From: Papilionanthe hookeriana x Papilionanthe teres | Lineage: Eukaryota; Streptophyta; Magnoliopsida; Asparagales; Orchidaceae | Direction of reading: 5' to 3' | Assembly (NCBI GenBank): GCA_022702705.1 | Contig: CM040429.1 | Span: 110,151,943 to 110,215,942 of the forward strand | Length of the DNA: 64,000 nucleotides | Shown: one piece after another, positions 10,887 through 21,512 of the stretch | Numbering within the stretch: the stretch's first letter is position 1 | Layout of the letters: each line of letters begins with the position of its first letter | Notes under the pieces: model-generated | The model's input: the letters and a program-made list of their open reading frames with translations, nothing else | What the model was told of the DNA's origin: nothing | Database searches by the model: none | Position numbers and translations under genes: made by a program

Positions 10887-11821
10887 ATCTTCAATATTAG
10901 ATGAGTTGTTATGTGATACGTTGATGGCAAAATTATCTAATTTCTTCGATATTGCAGCTACTTGTGAAGCTACGATAGAAAAGGCTTCATTATCTTGAAT
11001 ACTTAACATTCTTTTAGGATTAATCCTTTCAGAAGGCCATTGAAAATTATTATTATCCATTTCTTCAATTAAAGTATAAGCTTCTTCAAATGATTTAGAC
11101 ATTAAAGAACCTCCAGCAGCAGCATCAATAATTGATTTTAGTGATCCAATTAAACCATTATAAAATGTTTGAATAATTAACCAATCAGGTAAAGCATGAT
11201 GAGGAAATTTTCCTAATAGTTCTTTAAATTCTTCCCAAGTATCATAAATTGTCTCCCCGTTAAATTGACTAAATGAAGTAATATTATTTCTTAATTTAGC
11301 AATTTTAGAAGGAGGAAAATATTTAGCAAGGAATTTTTGTGCCATTTCAGACCATGTTTTACTAGAACCTGTTGTTAATGAGTTCAAGCACATCTTTGCT
11401 TTATCTCTTAAAGAAAAAGGAAAGAGTCTAAGTCTAATAGCATCATCAGAAACATTGTTATATTTAAAGGTAGCACAAAGTTCTAAAAAACTAGCAAGGT
11501 GTAAATTTGGATCCTCATTTGGTGTTCCTCCAAATTGATTATTTTGAACCATTTGAATGATAGATGGTTTAAGCTCAAAAGAATTAGCATCTACAGTAGG
11601 TATTTGAATACTGCTATGAAGTTCATCAACTGTAGGGTTAGCATAATCTCTTAATGGTTTGTAAACATTTTGTTCATTAATTTCAATTGGATTTGTAAAT
11701 TGTTATGTAAATTAGCCATCTCTTGAATTTTTTAGTTTGTTTTCCTTTTTTTAATTCTTTTAATAGTTCTTTCTAATTCAGAATCTAAAGCTAATAATTC
11801 TTCAGATCCCGCACTACGCAT
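10887..11821 (-). pseudogene. Gag of element B, cut by insertion of A
   Basis: Begins at MRSAGSEELLALDSELERTI, shifts frame near 11700, then runs open from 11552 through LRDKAKMCLNSL, ITSFSQFNGETIYDTWEEFKELL and KKLDNFAIN. It stops where the LTR of A begins. Sequence similarity to the A and E Gag is clear, but it is a separate copy. The remainder of B must lie beyond A, outside the window to the left. The LTR at 12017-13867 with its PBS serves this gag. Confidence 0.85.
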
Positions 11822-11875
11822 AAAAAGTAAATTAACAAGAAATAAAATCTCTACTTATAAAAAAAAATTTTATTT

Positions 11876-11880
<5 letters not shown>

Positions 11881-11922
<42 letters not shown>
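11881..11922. repeat. (TA)n microsatellite
   Basis: Twenty-one TA units in the leader between the PBS of B and its gag start. It is likely polymorphic in length. No function is evident. Confidence 0.95.
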
Positions 11923-11926
<4 letters not shown>

Positions 11927-11992
11927 TACTTTATATTTTTGATAATAAAAGAAATTGAATAAAATAAAAATATTTAAAATCTACTTCGCTTC

Positions 11993-12010
11993 TCCCCGGC
12001 AACGGCGCCA
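11993..12010 (-). other. Primer-binding site (tRNA-Asp), element B
   Basis: Minus strand TGGCGCCGTTGCCGGGGA, an exact match to the complement of the plant tRNA-Asp 3' end including the CCA-derived TGG. It lies 6 nt after the LTR end. tRNA-Asp priming is the known habit of Athila elements. Confidence 0.9.
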
Positions 12011-12053
12011 AAAACTTGACCCAATGATATATATATGCGTACTAAAAATTCAA

Positions 12054-12071
12054 TCCCCGGCAACTGCGCCA
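12054..12071 (-). other. PBS-like copy inside the LTR at 12017-13867
   Basis: Minus strand TGGCGCAGTTGCCGGGGA, one mismatch from the true PBS, preceded by GGGTCAAGTTTT exactly as at the true LTR/PBS junction. It lies about 37 bp before the LTR end. Confidence 0.8.
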
Positions 12072-13321
12072 AAAACTTGACCCGCAATCCGCTGATGACA
12101 AATATAATAATTAATGCTTTTAAATATATGTAGTAGATAATAATAGCAACTAGTGTATACAAATATAATTTTATTGAAAATATTTTACACACTAGGGGTC
12201 TTACGCAAGTATACGTATCGTATCAAGTAATATAAGGCTTTGAAACAAAGACCCCAGTATCGATCCCACGACGAGTGAGTTATGGATTTTTAAATATTTT
12301 AATTTTATTTTTATGTATTTCTTTTATAGTTTATAAATTTGATATTTTTAATTTACTAGATGCAATAATAAAGCAGTAATGGAAGATGCAATAATAAAGT
12401 AGTAATGAAATGATTGGTGTAAATAGCAATAAGAACACAATTTTATTCCTTTCAATTAATCCAAGATTTTCTAAGATAATGATAATATTCATGGAGAATA
12501 TAAATTTATGGTATTTTGCCAAATAGAAGCATTCATATTCTTTATCCTTTGATCCAGGTGTAACGAACATTGGCTAGCCTATAGATCGGGTCTGGATGTG
12601 TTGTTAGTAGAATGGGTTAATCTAGGCTCACACTACTAGATGTCCAAGGGTGGCTATGGTTGGCCCTACTAGTGACCCTTTCCTTCTCTATAAACCAAAT
12701 CACAGGAATTTAGTCTGTCACTTTAAAAACTTATTAATTCTACGCCTATTATATAATATCTTCCTATTTATATGCACTTCACCTTGAATAACCTCGCACA
12801 AGGCCTTCGACTACCCAAGGATTCATGTGATATCTACTAGTTAAGAATTCATCTCCTTCTAGGTATCAAAACTCTTCAACAGATTTTAACAATACAAGTG
12901 ATCAATTTGTAAAGTAAATGAAGATCCGGTATTAATATCATCACAATGTTTTAAAATATAAATAGTTTTTAATTCTCCATCGAATTTTATATTATCTTAT
13001 TTATCTTTTCATAATTGAAAGGATAAAGTAAACTAACTACTCAGAACACATTAAATTTAAACAACAAAACATGATAATAAAAATTTGAATAAAATTACAA
13101 ATACTTATCTCAAGTGTTTCTCCTACTGAACCTCTGAATTCTTCTGACTCCAAAGCAAATAAACTTCAAAATCACCAACTCTTTAAACTCTCAATACACA
13201 CTCTAAATAAACTCACTAATTAATAAAAGTGGCCCTAAAGTATTTCTCTAATTCTCCCTCTAGATGGGACTCTAGATAGGGGAACGTATGGGGGCCGTTT
13301 TTCTCTGAAGGAGTACCCTCC

Positions 13322-13676
13322 TATTTATAGGCTTCAAGGGTTACCTTAAGGCACCTCTTCAAAATGTGTCCACATTCAATGAATCTTCTAGAAGGTGTGT
13401 CTGGCGCCTAGGCGCCGGAATCTGGCGCCTAGGCGTCGGACTCTGCGTCCAGTTCTTCGCACCTCTTTACTTTGGATCGCACCTCTTCGCGATTAAAACC
13501 GTTTCCAAGCGTCCAAATACATTGTATCACATGTCCTATAAACCAGGAACAACTTCCAGTCTTCTAGAAGGTCCAATAACCGCTAACACCGTTAAAATAA
13601 CCGTCCAAAAGTCGACAAAATCTTGACAGATCTCGTATCGACCTGGCACTTAGGTGCCGGATTCTGGCGCCAGACC
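13322..13676 (-). promoter_or_regulatory. LTR promoter of B/F: GC palindromes and TATA box
   Basis: Minus strand TATAAATA at 13322-13329. Upstream are two tandem boxes CTGGCGCCTAGGCGCCGG (13400-13441) and a further pair at 13642-13676, one of them internally deleted. The boxes are near-perfect palindromes centred on CCTAGG. Confidence 0.65.
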
Positions 13677-13867
13677 AATAATTTTGACAATTTTGCCTTT
13701 TAGCTCCATTTTTGCTCCTTTTTGCTCCTTTTTCACTTTTTTTTCTTCTTGAATATTTTTTCATCACCTATATCCAAAAACACAAAAATACCTTTCATTA
13801 AAGCATAATTTCCTTAAAAATTTGATAAAAATCAAGGCATAAAAATGGGTATTTTTTTCATGGATCA

Positions 13868-15201
13868 AAATCCCCCAAACTTAAATGTTACTTGTTCTAA
13901 AGTAACCCTTTTTACTATATAAAATGTATAACATTTGGAATGAAAGATAAATATTTAAGACTCCTTATAATTTTTTATCTTATAAAGGCTTTAGTAAATC
14001 ATTAATTAAATTTCACTAACTAAGTTTAATTTTAAGAATTTAAAGAATATTCAACTACCAAATCATAAGACTTCAAAAATTTTTCATTCATTTCGAAAAT
14101 AATAGAAGTTTATTATATTAAGATCACATAGATTATTTACAAGAAAAAGATTTTCATGATAAGTCTTTCTTAAATAAAGATTCATGCATGAAAATTAAGT
14201 AAAAGTATGTAACTAGTTTTCTTCATATAAGATAATCCAAGTGAAGCCAATTTTGGATTAGGCATATCCTCAAGCTTCTCCTCTTTTTTCTCTCTTTTTT
14301 TTTCACAGTGAGGATTATTGTATCTGGATAGCCAGTTAATGATTTTAAACTTCACTATTCAAACTTTTACATTTTCAAACTTTTACATTTTCACTTAATT
14401 ATTATAACATGGATAGAATTTCAAAAAGATTTTCAATCTTTTCTTTTTCAAGTTATAATTTTTGATTTCTTAATACTTCTAAAATTCAATTATTTACGTT
14501 ATGAATAGAAAAATTTCTTAATTTTATTCTTCTTTAAGTTAAATAATTATATTCTTAAAATCAATCAAAGTTATTAAAATTTTTATTAAGTCCACTAAAT
14601 TATTTATAATTTCAAAAATTTAAGTGATCTTAAATAGATTCTTCATTCCTTATGTTACGTTAAAATTTCTTTTTAGAAAATATTAGTTTATTAAGGACAA
14701 ATAAAATTTAAATTTGCATGTATTTTCTCTTCCCCCAAACTTAAGTTTTGGTATATCATGAAAATAATAAAGTATGAGAGAGAGAAAAGTATAATTTAAA
14801 AAGAATTTTATAAGCATGTAAAAAGAATTCTAGAAAGAAATATAATTTACTTCTACACATGCTTTTTATGAATATTACGAAATAATGGAGCATATAAAAG
14901 TAAGCGAGCTCAAAAATTTTATATAGCAGTAGTTGAATTAAATAACTATATTACTAACAGAAATAAAATAACATTACTAACTATTCTAAAATACTAAGCA
15001 GTAGACTGAAACCAAAAATAAACACAAATTCATTCAAATTTCAGTCTGCAACTAAATATCTAAAACAATCTCAACATCAAATAATTCATACAAATTCTCA
15101 TAAACAAATCTAAACTAGTAAACAGCAAACAACAATCAATACTAACAAACAAAAACTAAACTAACAACAGACTCAGCACATCTCAGAGGTAAATCAGGCC
15201 A
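13868..15201 (-). other. 3' noncoding region of F with two polypurine tracts
   Basis: The polypurine tract next to the LTR reads AAGTTTGGGGGATTT (13868-13882, minus). A second PPT-like copy, AACTTAAGTTTGGGGGA, lies at 14731-14749, about 864 bp upstream. Between them is a conserved block at 14231-14281 with GCCTAATCC and TTGGCTTCACTTG, next to a short A/G-rich tract (14277-14303). No ORF. Confidence 0.7.
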
Positions 15202-16358
15202 CTAATCACTATCTGTAGCCTCGTCATCGTCATCACCAAAAGAAAACTCCACATCCTTAGGATCAACATATGGTGAAAATCTAGGACTGGTGGGAAACTG
15301 AATATCATGCTCACCCTTCAAGAATCTGACTAAAGACTCTGAATACTCAGCATCATATTCACTCCTCCTCTGGGTGTAATCAAATAGGTGATCAATCTTC
15401 TTATCCATAGTATCAATTCTCCAGTGAGTTAGAAATAACTCATTCTGCTGCTCCAGAAATTGATCATGTATCGATTCCCAAAAACTAGATGGTGGCTCAG
15501 CAGTAGAAGTAGAAGGTCCGGAAGTGGAAGCTCTACACGGAGTAGGTGCGAAGTAGAAGGGTCGTAGATCTCTTCCCACGAAGACGATCATAGATACTAA
15601 CACTCTCCCGCCCAATTGGCTTGGTAGACTTCAACTTCTCCTCGAAATATCGGTAGTGACTCCATTGTTCACACATAAAGAATAAATCGGAGATGTGAAT
15701 CCTAGTCCTACGAAGTACTTGGATCTAGCGATAGACTCCACGGAATCATAAATAATACTCGCCGACATCTATCGACTTCCTCTCTTGAATGCGGTAGTTT
15801 AAGATAGCTCGATCTCTATTCACTTCGCTCGAGTGGTTGGATGGTATAAGTCTTGTAGAAATAAAGTAATGCCATGACTTTGAAATATCATTTAACTTAG
15901 AAGATTTGAAATTTACCCGTATCGTTCCGGATCTTCCAAGCTCCAGTGTCGTCAGTCAAATAAGCAATAATCATCTCAAGATCTTCCTCAGATGGAGATA
16001 ATCCAGAATAGTGGCACTTGATGGTAGGTGGCAGTCCATAAAAAACATTGATCCTTTCTGGAGTAAATCCTACTCCAACACCTCTGACGAAGACTTCGTA
16101 GTCTTCCGCATCTAAAAAGTTAGCATAAAATTCACGCACGACTGGAATAACAACAACATCGGTGAAATAACAGAATTGTTGCCAGTTGTGCGCAACGATC
16201 GTGTTCTCAATCATTTCACTGGGATTGTAAAAGCTTCGCTTTGAGATAAATTTTTTGGACGTCGCAAATTCGTGATATCGAAAATGCGCTGCCGCAGTCG
16301 CGAATTTGCTACTGTCAAAATTTTATCGTGCCTTTCCTCGCTTAGATTTCGGTGTCAT
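15202..16358 (-). pseudogene. ORF2 of element F (putative plant transposon protein-like), broken
   Basis: ATG at 16358 gives MTPKSKRGKAR, equivalent to MALKTKRGK in G, then an immediate stop. The core is open at 16214-15897 (NWQQFCYF, IPVVREFYANF, VRGVGVGFTPERIN, CHYSGLSPSEEDLEMIIAYL). The C-terminal part, 15615-15202, is open and ends in a strongly acidic tail (GDDDDEATDSD). Between 15897 and 15615 the frame is lost. Sequence is closest to ORF2 of G, which shares the same GC-box family. Function unknown. The basic start and acidic end are shared features of ORF2 in this window. Confidence 0.75.
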
Positions 16359-17140
16359 CTAAACGTGAAAGAAAACACAAATAAATTAAGGAATCAAAGA
16401 TTTAAACTATTTTTAAGCTTAAGAAACTTAAAATGAGTTTATAAATTCATGGAGAAACACTCAAAATCAAAATTTTTCTCAAAATTTTGGTTTTTAGTCA
16501 AAAATAGGAAAAATAATGGTGAAAATCAAAAATAAATGGATTAGAGTGTAGATCTGACCTTGAGATGAAGAAATCAAGTGATTTCGAGCTCAAAATCTTG
16601 ATGTTTTGACCTCAAAATGGATTTAGGAGGTGGGTTTTTGCGAAAAAGAGGAAGAAGATGAAGCTTAGGCTTCAAAAATGGCTAATGGGGGTTTAAATAG
16701 TGATTTTCGAGTAAGCAGGCTGAACCGGCGCCTAGGCACCGAATTCTGGCGCCTAGGCGCCAGACTCGCCTTTCCAAAAAAATCTCTTAAAAATTTTATT
16801 TTCCACCAAAATTCATAAATTAAACTTCTAATTACTCATATAAGAGTATTGCTTCAATTTCTATCTTCCAAAATATTTTCCAAAAATTTTAAAAATTAAA
16901 AATTAAATCCACCAATTAAACACAAGTTTAAATCAAACTCTTCTAATTCCATTCATGGTTTTCAATTTCGGGCTCAATACAATTCAGATTAGTATCATAA
17001 CATGATTCAAGTTCTAACAACAATCAAACAACACAAATTTGAAAGCAAATACAACACACATTGAACATGAAAGCAAACACACAAACAAACACAATTGATT
17101 CACTAAATCGATACAAAGACACACTAGATAATTCACAATC
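16359..17140 (-). other. ORF1-ORF2 interval of F
   Basis: Noncoding. It contains the box/TATA module at 16692-16763 followed by a leader of about 330 nt to the ORF2 ATG. The stretch 16770-17140 is A+T-rich without recognisable features. Confidence 0.6.
16692..16763 (-). promoter_or_regulatory. Putative internal promoter before ORF2 of F
   Basis: Two tandem boxes, CTGGCGCCTAGGCGCC and CGGTGCCTAGGCGCCGG (16725-16763), then on the minus strand TATTTAAA (16692-16699) 26 bp further. This is the clearest copy of the box plus TATA arrangement outside an LTR. Confidence 0.6.
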
Positions 17141-17512
17141 TCACCACATCACTATCTTTTTCCCATTATCTTCACAATGAAGATTGCTTGGCCTACTGAG
17201 GAAGAATACTAACGCTCTCGGAAAATCCGTAGTCATTTTCTCGTCGATCCAATTGTTCTTCGCATACATCTCCACTTGAGCATCTTGATAAGCCGCTATA
17301 TGATCAAATTGAAGTTTCGCCTGCCATTCCAGATGTTCAATTTGATGATACATCTCATGGAGGCGATCTCCAATTCTTTTAAACTCTGCTTCAAACTTAT
17401 CTAGATGACTAGAAATTTTCTCCAAACTTACAGCGATGAAACCATTGAAGTAGGGTTGAGGATCATTTGAAACCTTGTCTCTAGCCTCTTCTCCAAGATT
17501 TCTCCTCTCCAT
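17141..17512 (-). CDS. Short ORF1 of F: coiled-coil-like protein, tail of the larger ORF1 family
   Basis: Open reading frame of about 123 codons from MERRNLGEEARD. An upstream in-frame ATG (17602) overlaps the TATA box and would lie before the expected transcription start, so I prefer the inner ATG, which aligns with MESRN in G. A helical stretch (SLEKISSHLDKFEAEFKRIG, then MYHQIEHLEWQAKLQFDHIA) precedes NNWIDEKMTTDFP. The last motif matches GWIDEESTAEFP in the C-terminal tail of the full ORF1 in A, so this protein looks like ORF1 without its core domain. Function unknown. No stop interrupts it. Confidence 0.6.
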   Translation of the reverse strand: MERRNLGEEARDKVSNDPQPYFNGFIAVSLEKISSHLDKFEAEFKRIGDRLHEMYHQIEHLEWQAKLQFDHIAAYQDAQVEMYAKNNWIDEKMTTDFPRALVFFLSRPSNLHCEDNGKKIVMW

Positions 17513-17601
17513 TTCTTCAAAAATCCTCTCTAATCTCTCAAGAATGGAGTGTACGGGTCGAAATAATGATTGTATAAGGATTGGGGATGAAGATAGGGTC
17601 A

Positions 17602-17700
17602 TTTATAAGAGAAAATCATGTGAAAAACTGAAGATTTTCGGTTTTGACACGATCCAGTAACTGTGGTGCTTAGGCACCAAATCTGGCGCCTAAGCGCCGG
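17602..17700 (-). promoter_or_regulatory. Putative internal promoter before ORF1 of F
   Basis: Boxes CCGGCGCTTAGGCGCCAG and TTGGTGCCTAAGCACCAC (17664-17700), then TTATAAA on the minus strand at 17602-17608. TATA to ATG is about 95 nt, the same as in G (30323 to 30419). The sequence after the TATA box (CCTATCTTC, then CCCCAATC) is also shared with G. Confidence 0.6.
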
Positions 17701-18019
17701 AACCATGTTCGACTTCGTTTCGCCTAACGTCAAATTTCAAAGTTTCGTTCTCCAAAATAGGTAGTTTAGAATGGTAAGATCAATATAGACTCAGTAACAC
17801 AGATTATAATCAATCCTAATGAAGGTTAACTTGATCTCCTTTTTACTCTTATATGAAATAGAGTGATCCAATGTCTAAGCTTTATATAATTCGAGATAAT
17901 TTTCAGCTTAAGTCAATAAAGACTTGTTAGCTTTCAAATTTTCTAAAGTAATATAAAATTAAACAAGACCGAGGCATAACCTTACATTACAAATGTAAAA
18001 ACACACAAACAACAAATAA

Positions 18020-18069
18020 CTATGGGTTGCCTCCCACAAAACACTTGGTTTAATGTCGTCAGCCCGACC
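18020..18069 (-). promoter_or_regulatory. Conserved post-pol hairpin motif, element F
   Basis: Minus strand GTCGGGCTGACGACATTAAA..., then GTGGGAGGCAACCCATAG, with stem TGGG/CCCA. It begins about 13 bp after the integrase stop at 18082. Same placement as in A, C, G and E. Confidence 0.7.
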
Positions 18070-18081
18070 TAATTTAGTCTT

Positions 18082-19360
18082 TTATTCAGGTAGACTCAAC
18101 TCATAAGCCTCTTTATAAATCTTTTTAAAATCTCCCAAATAAGGCTTCAGTCTTAATCCATTAACTTTAAAAAAAAAATTTCTGTTTTGGGATCTTTAAC
18201 ATCCACAGCTCCATAATGGTATACTTTTTCAATTATATATGGTCCTATCCATTTTGATCTTAATTTTCCAGAAAAAAGTCTTAAACGAGTATTAAATAAT
18301 AATACTTCTTGTCTAGGCTCAAATATTTTTCCTGAAATCTTTTTATCATGTAATATTTTCATTTTCATATGATTCATTTCTTATTTCATCTATCTCATTC
18401 AATTGCAATAATAGTTTTTCTCCAGCAGTATTCAAATCAAAATTAAACTCCTTTATCGCCCAATAAGCTTTATGTTCAAGTTCAACACGTAAGTGACAAT
18501 GTTTACCATAAACTAACCGATAAGGTGACATTCTGATTGGTGTCTTATAAGTCGTTCTATAAGCCCATAATGCGTAATCAAGTCTATCAACCCAATCAGT
18601 TCTTTTAGGATTAACAGTCTTCTCTAAAATTCTTTTAATTTCTCTGTTTAATCCTTCAGCCATTCCACTTGTTTGTGGGTGATATGCAGTTGTAATTCTG
18701 TGTTTGATTCCAAATTTTTCCAGTAATGATTGAATTCTTATATTTCTAAAATGACTTCCACCATCTGTGATAATTACCTTAGGCATTCAAAATCTTGAAA
18801 AATAATCTCCTTTAAAAATTTTGAAACACTTTTGGAATCACAACTAGGTAAAGCTACAGCTTCAATCCACTTTGAAACGTAATCAACCGCTAATAAAATA
18901 TAAATCTTTCCAGATAATGGTACAAATGGTCCCATAAAGTCTAAAACCCCATATATCGGAAGTTTCAACTTCCAATATATAGTTTAAAGGCATTTCATCT
19001 TTCTTGGATATATTTCCCATCCTTTGACATCGATCACATGTTTCCACATAATGTCTCACATCTTTAAATAAGGTTGGCCAATAAAATCCTGAATTTAAAA
19101 TTTTAAATGCAGTTTTATCTACTCCAAAGTGTCCTCCAAATTCGGAATCATGACATTTTTGAATAATAGCATAAGTTTCTTCATAAGGTACGCATCTACG
19201 AATTACAGAATCTCTTCCTAATTTAAATAAATGAGGATCTTCCCAAATATAAGATTTAGCATCATTTTTAAATTTCTTAATAAATTTGTTATCCAATCCA
19301 TAAGGTAAAATATTGCTAACTAAATAGTTAACTATATCTACATACCAAGGTGTTTGGCAT
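18082..19360 (-). pseudogene. Integrase of element F
   Basis: Zinc-binding domain complete: CHDSEFGGHFGVDKTA, then YVETCDRCQRMGN. The catalytic core is split by frameshifts near 18960 and 18785 but keeps D in LDFMGPF, D in ITDGGSHF and E in NREIKRILE. The C-terminal domain includes GKLRSKWIGPYII and ends at SLPE. The upstream open frame begins with residues translated from LTR sequence (MNPWVVEGHV), showing a direct LTR-integrase fusion at about 19361. Confidence 0.9.
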
Positions 19361-20495
19361 CCTTGAATAACATGACCTTCGACTACCCAAGGATTCATGT
19401 GATATCTACTAGTTAAGAATTCATCTCCTTCTAGGTATCAAAACTCTTCAACAGATTTTAACAATACAAGTGATCAATTTGTAGAGTAAATTAAGATCCG
19501 GTATTAATATCATCACAATGTTTTAAAATATAAATAGTTTTTAATTCTCCATCGAATTTTATATTATCTTATTTATCTTTTCATAATTGAAAGGAGAAAG
19601 TAAACTAACTACTCATAACACATTGAATTTAAACAACAAAACATGATAATAAAACTTTGAATAAAATTACAAATATTTATCTCAAGTGTTTCTCCTACTG
19701 AACCTCTGAATTCTTCTGACTCCAAAGAAAATAAACTTCAAAAGCACCAACTCTTTAAACTCTCAATACACACTCTAAATAAACTCACTAATTAATAAAA
19801 GTGGCCACTAAAGTATTTCTCTCAATTCTCCCTCCAGATGGGGCTCTAGATAGGGGAACGTATGGGGGCCGTTTTTCTCTGAAGGAGTACCCTCCTATTT
19901 TTAGGCTTCAAGGGTTGCCTTGAGGCACCTCTTCAAAATGTGTCCACATTCAATGAATCTTTTAGAAGGTGTGTCTGGCGCCTAGGCGCCGGAATCTGGC
20001 GCCTAGGCGTCGGACTCTGCGTCCAGGCGCCGGAATCTGGCGCCTAGGCGCCGGACTCTGCGTCCAGTTCTTCGCACCTCTTCACTTTAGATCGCACCTC
20101 TTCGCGATTAAAACTGTTTCCAAGCATCCAAATACATTGTATCACATGTCCTATAAACCAGGAACAACTGCCAGTCTTCTAGAAGGTCCAATAACCACTA
20201 ACACCGTAACCGTCCAAAAGTCGTCAAAAATCTTGACAGATCTCGTATCGACCTGGCGCTTACGCGCCGGATTCTGGCGCCTAGGAGCCAGACCAATAAT
20301 TTTGACAATTTTGCATTTTGGCTCCATTTTTGCTCCTTTTTGCTCCTTTTTGCTCCTTTTCCACTTTTTTTCCTTCTTGAACATTTTTCCATCACCTATA
20401 TCCAAAAACACAAAAATACCTTTCATTAAAGCATAATATCCTTAAAAATTTGATAAAAATCAAGGCATAAAAATGGGTATTTTTTTCATGGATCA
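19361..20495 (-). repeat. Truncated 5' LTR of element F
   Basis: Collinear with 12795-13867 of the full LTR, starting TGATCCATG at 20495 and breaking off where integrase begins. Its box cluster is expanded (19975-20056, three to four boxes), with a second cluster at 20252-20292. The TATA position reads TAAAAATAGG near 19893-19901 instead of TATAAATAGG, so this promoter is probably damaged. Confidence 0.85.
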
Positions 20496-21084
20496 TTTAA
20501 TCTTGAAATTAAAAGAATTTTGGAGAAAACTGTGGATCTTCACAAATTAGATTGGTATGTGAGATTAGATACTGCATTATGGGCATACAAGACTGCTTTT
20601 AAGACCCCTATCAGAATGTCCTTATAGAGTAGTATTTGGAAAGACTTGTCACTTACCTGTTGAATTGGAGCATAAAGCATATTAGGTAATAAAAGAGTTG
20701 AATTTTAATTTGAAGAATGCAGGTGAGAAGAGATTTGTGCAATTGAAAGAATTGGAAGAAATCAGAAATGAATCTTATCATAATGACATGATTTATAAGG
20801 ACAAAATGAAATTATGGCATGATTGAAAGATATTAAGAAAGAAATTTGAACTTGGACAGAAATTTTTGTTATACAATACTAGATTGAAATTATTTCTTGG
20901 AAAAATTAAGTCTAGGTGGATATAACCTCTTACTGTTATAAAAGTGAATTCTTTTGGAGCTGTTGATATTGATGATCCTAAAACTAGAAAGATATTCAAA
21001 GTTAATGGGCACATATTAAAACCATATTTTGAAGGGTTTCGTCCACATTTTAAAGAGGTTTTAATGTTAATTCATCCTGAGTAA
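20496..21084 (+). pseudogene. Integrase C-terminal part of element C
   Basis: Starts within NREIKRILE (here [13 protein letters not shown], third catalytic Glu retained), followed by [16 protein letters not shown], a frame break near 20625, and the C-terminal domain to LIHPE and TAA. Several stops (for example near 20825 and 20925) show decay. The upstream core lies beyond the F/B insertion. Confidence 0.85.
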
Positions 21085-21095
21085 CTGTATGGTTT

Positions 21096-21143
21096 GTCGG
21101 GCTGACGATGTTAAACCAAGCGCTTTATGGGAGGAAATCCATA
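21096..21143 (+). promoter_or_regulatory. Conserved post-pol hairpin motif, element C
   Basis: GTCGGGCTGACGATGTTAAA, then AAGCGCTTTATGGGAGGAAATCCATA-type sequence with ATGGG/TCCAT stem. It starts 11 bp after the pol stop. Confidence 0.7.
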
Positions 21144-21310
21144 TTAAATTTTTTGTTATGTTTGTGTGCTTGTTTTTAGTAGTTTTGCTTGTAGAGAGTC
21201 ATATTGGAGTCCTACTTACTCTTAAATATCATGAAAGAATGGAAAATATAGGATCGTATTGAAGAATTGCAATATTTGGGACCAAAACAAAGTTCGGTGC
21301 ATTTTTTAGC

Positions 21311-21400
21311 ACTGGCGCCCCTGTGCCCAATTCCAGAGAAGATGCACAATTTATTTCGATAAAGCGCCATCGGTGCCCTATCCGGCGCCGCCGGCGTCGA
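21311..21400 (+). promoter_or_regulatory. GC-box cluster before ORF1 of C
   Basis: ACTGGCGCCCCTGTGCCCAA, AGCGCCATCGGTGCCC and CCGGCGCCGCCGGCGTCG separated by about 30-50 bp, with CAGAGAAG between boxes as in E's LTR and pre-ORF1 copies. No clear TATA. A degenerate CTAATAACTCC lies near 21465. Confidence 0.45.
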
Positions 21401-21512
21401 GATCGAGTTGACGATTCCTGGAGTTTTAAAATGCCATTTTTGGCGGTTTTAGTCAGTATTTCTTCCTAATAACTCCCTAGAACATGTTTTAAACTCCCCA
21501 AACTCCAAAAAA

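Larger units (their letters stand above)
12017..13867 (-). repeat. LTR shared by elements F (3') and B (5')
   Basis: Minus strand TGATCCATG (13867) to TTGGGTCA (12017), 1851 bp. A polypurine tract flanks its upstream side (13868-13882), as expected for a 3' LTR of F. A PBS and gag flank its downstream side, as expected for a 5' LTR of B. One LTR between two internal regions is the signature of a tandem pair formed by recombination. It is closely similar to solo LTR S (59399-61220) and to the truncated LTR at 19361-20495. Confidence 0.85.
12017..20495 (-). mobile_element. Athila-type element F, 5' deleted
   Basis: Minus-strand element with a truncated 5' LTR (19361-20495) fused directly to integrase, then a short ORF1, ORF2, polypurine tract and full 3' LTR (12017-13867). 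PBS, gag, pro, RT and RNase H are gone. Its outer edge at 20495/20496 interrupts the integrase of plus-strand element C, so the F/B tandem inserted into C. Confidence 0.8.

Noticed and set aside
11993..12010. A tRNA-Asp gene, because of the CCCCGGCAACGGCGCCA match
   Set aside because: Only the 3' terminal 18 nt match and they include the CCA complement, placed next to an LTR end. It is a primer-binding site, not a gene.
13366..13767. Open frames at 13366-13626, 19969-20436 and 59606-59887 that share translated sequence (RRLGAG, FFAPLHF)
   Set aside because: They are the same LTR U3 region with the palindromic boxes read through. They appear only because the LTR is repeated, and both strands are open there.
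20793..21014. Minus-strand open frames over integrase C-termini (20793-21014, 29560-29772)
   Set aside because: They are antisense shadows of the plus-strand integrase region, which explains why they resemble each other.
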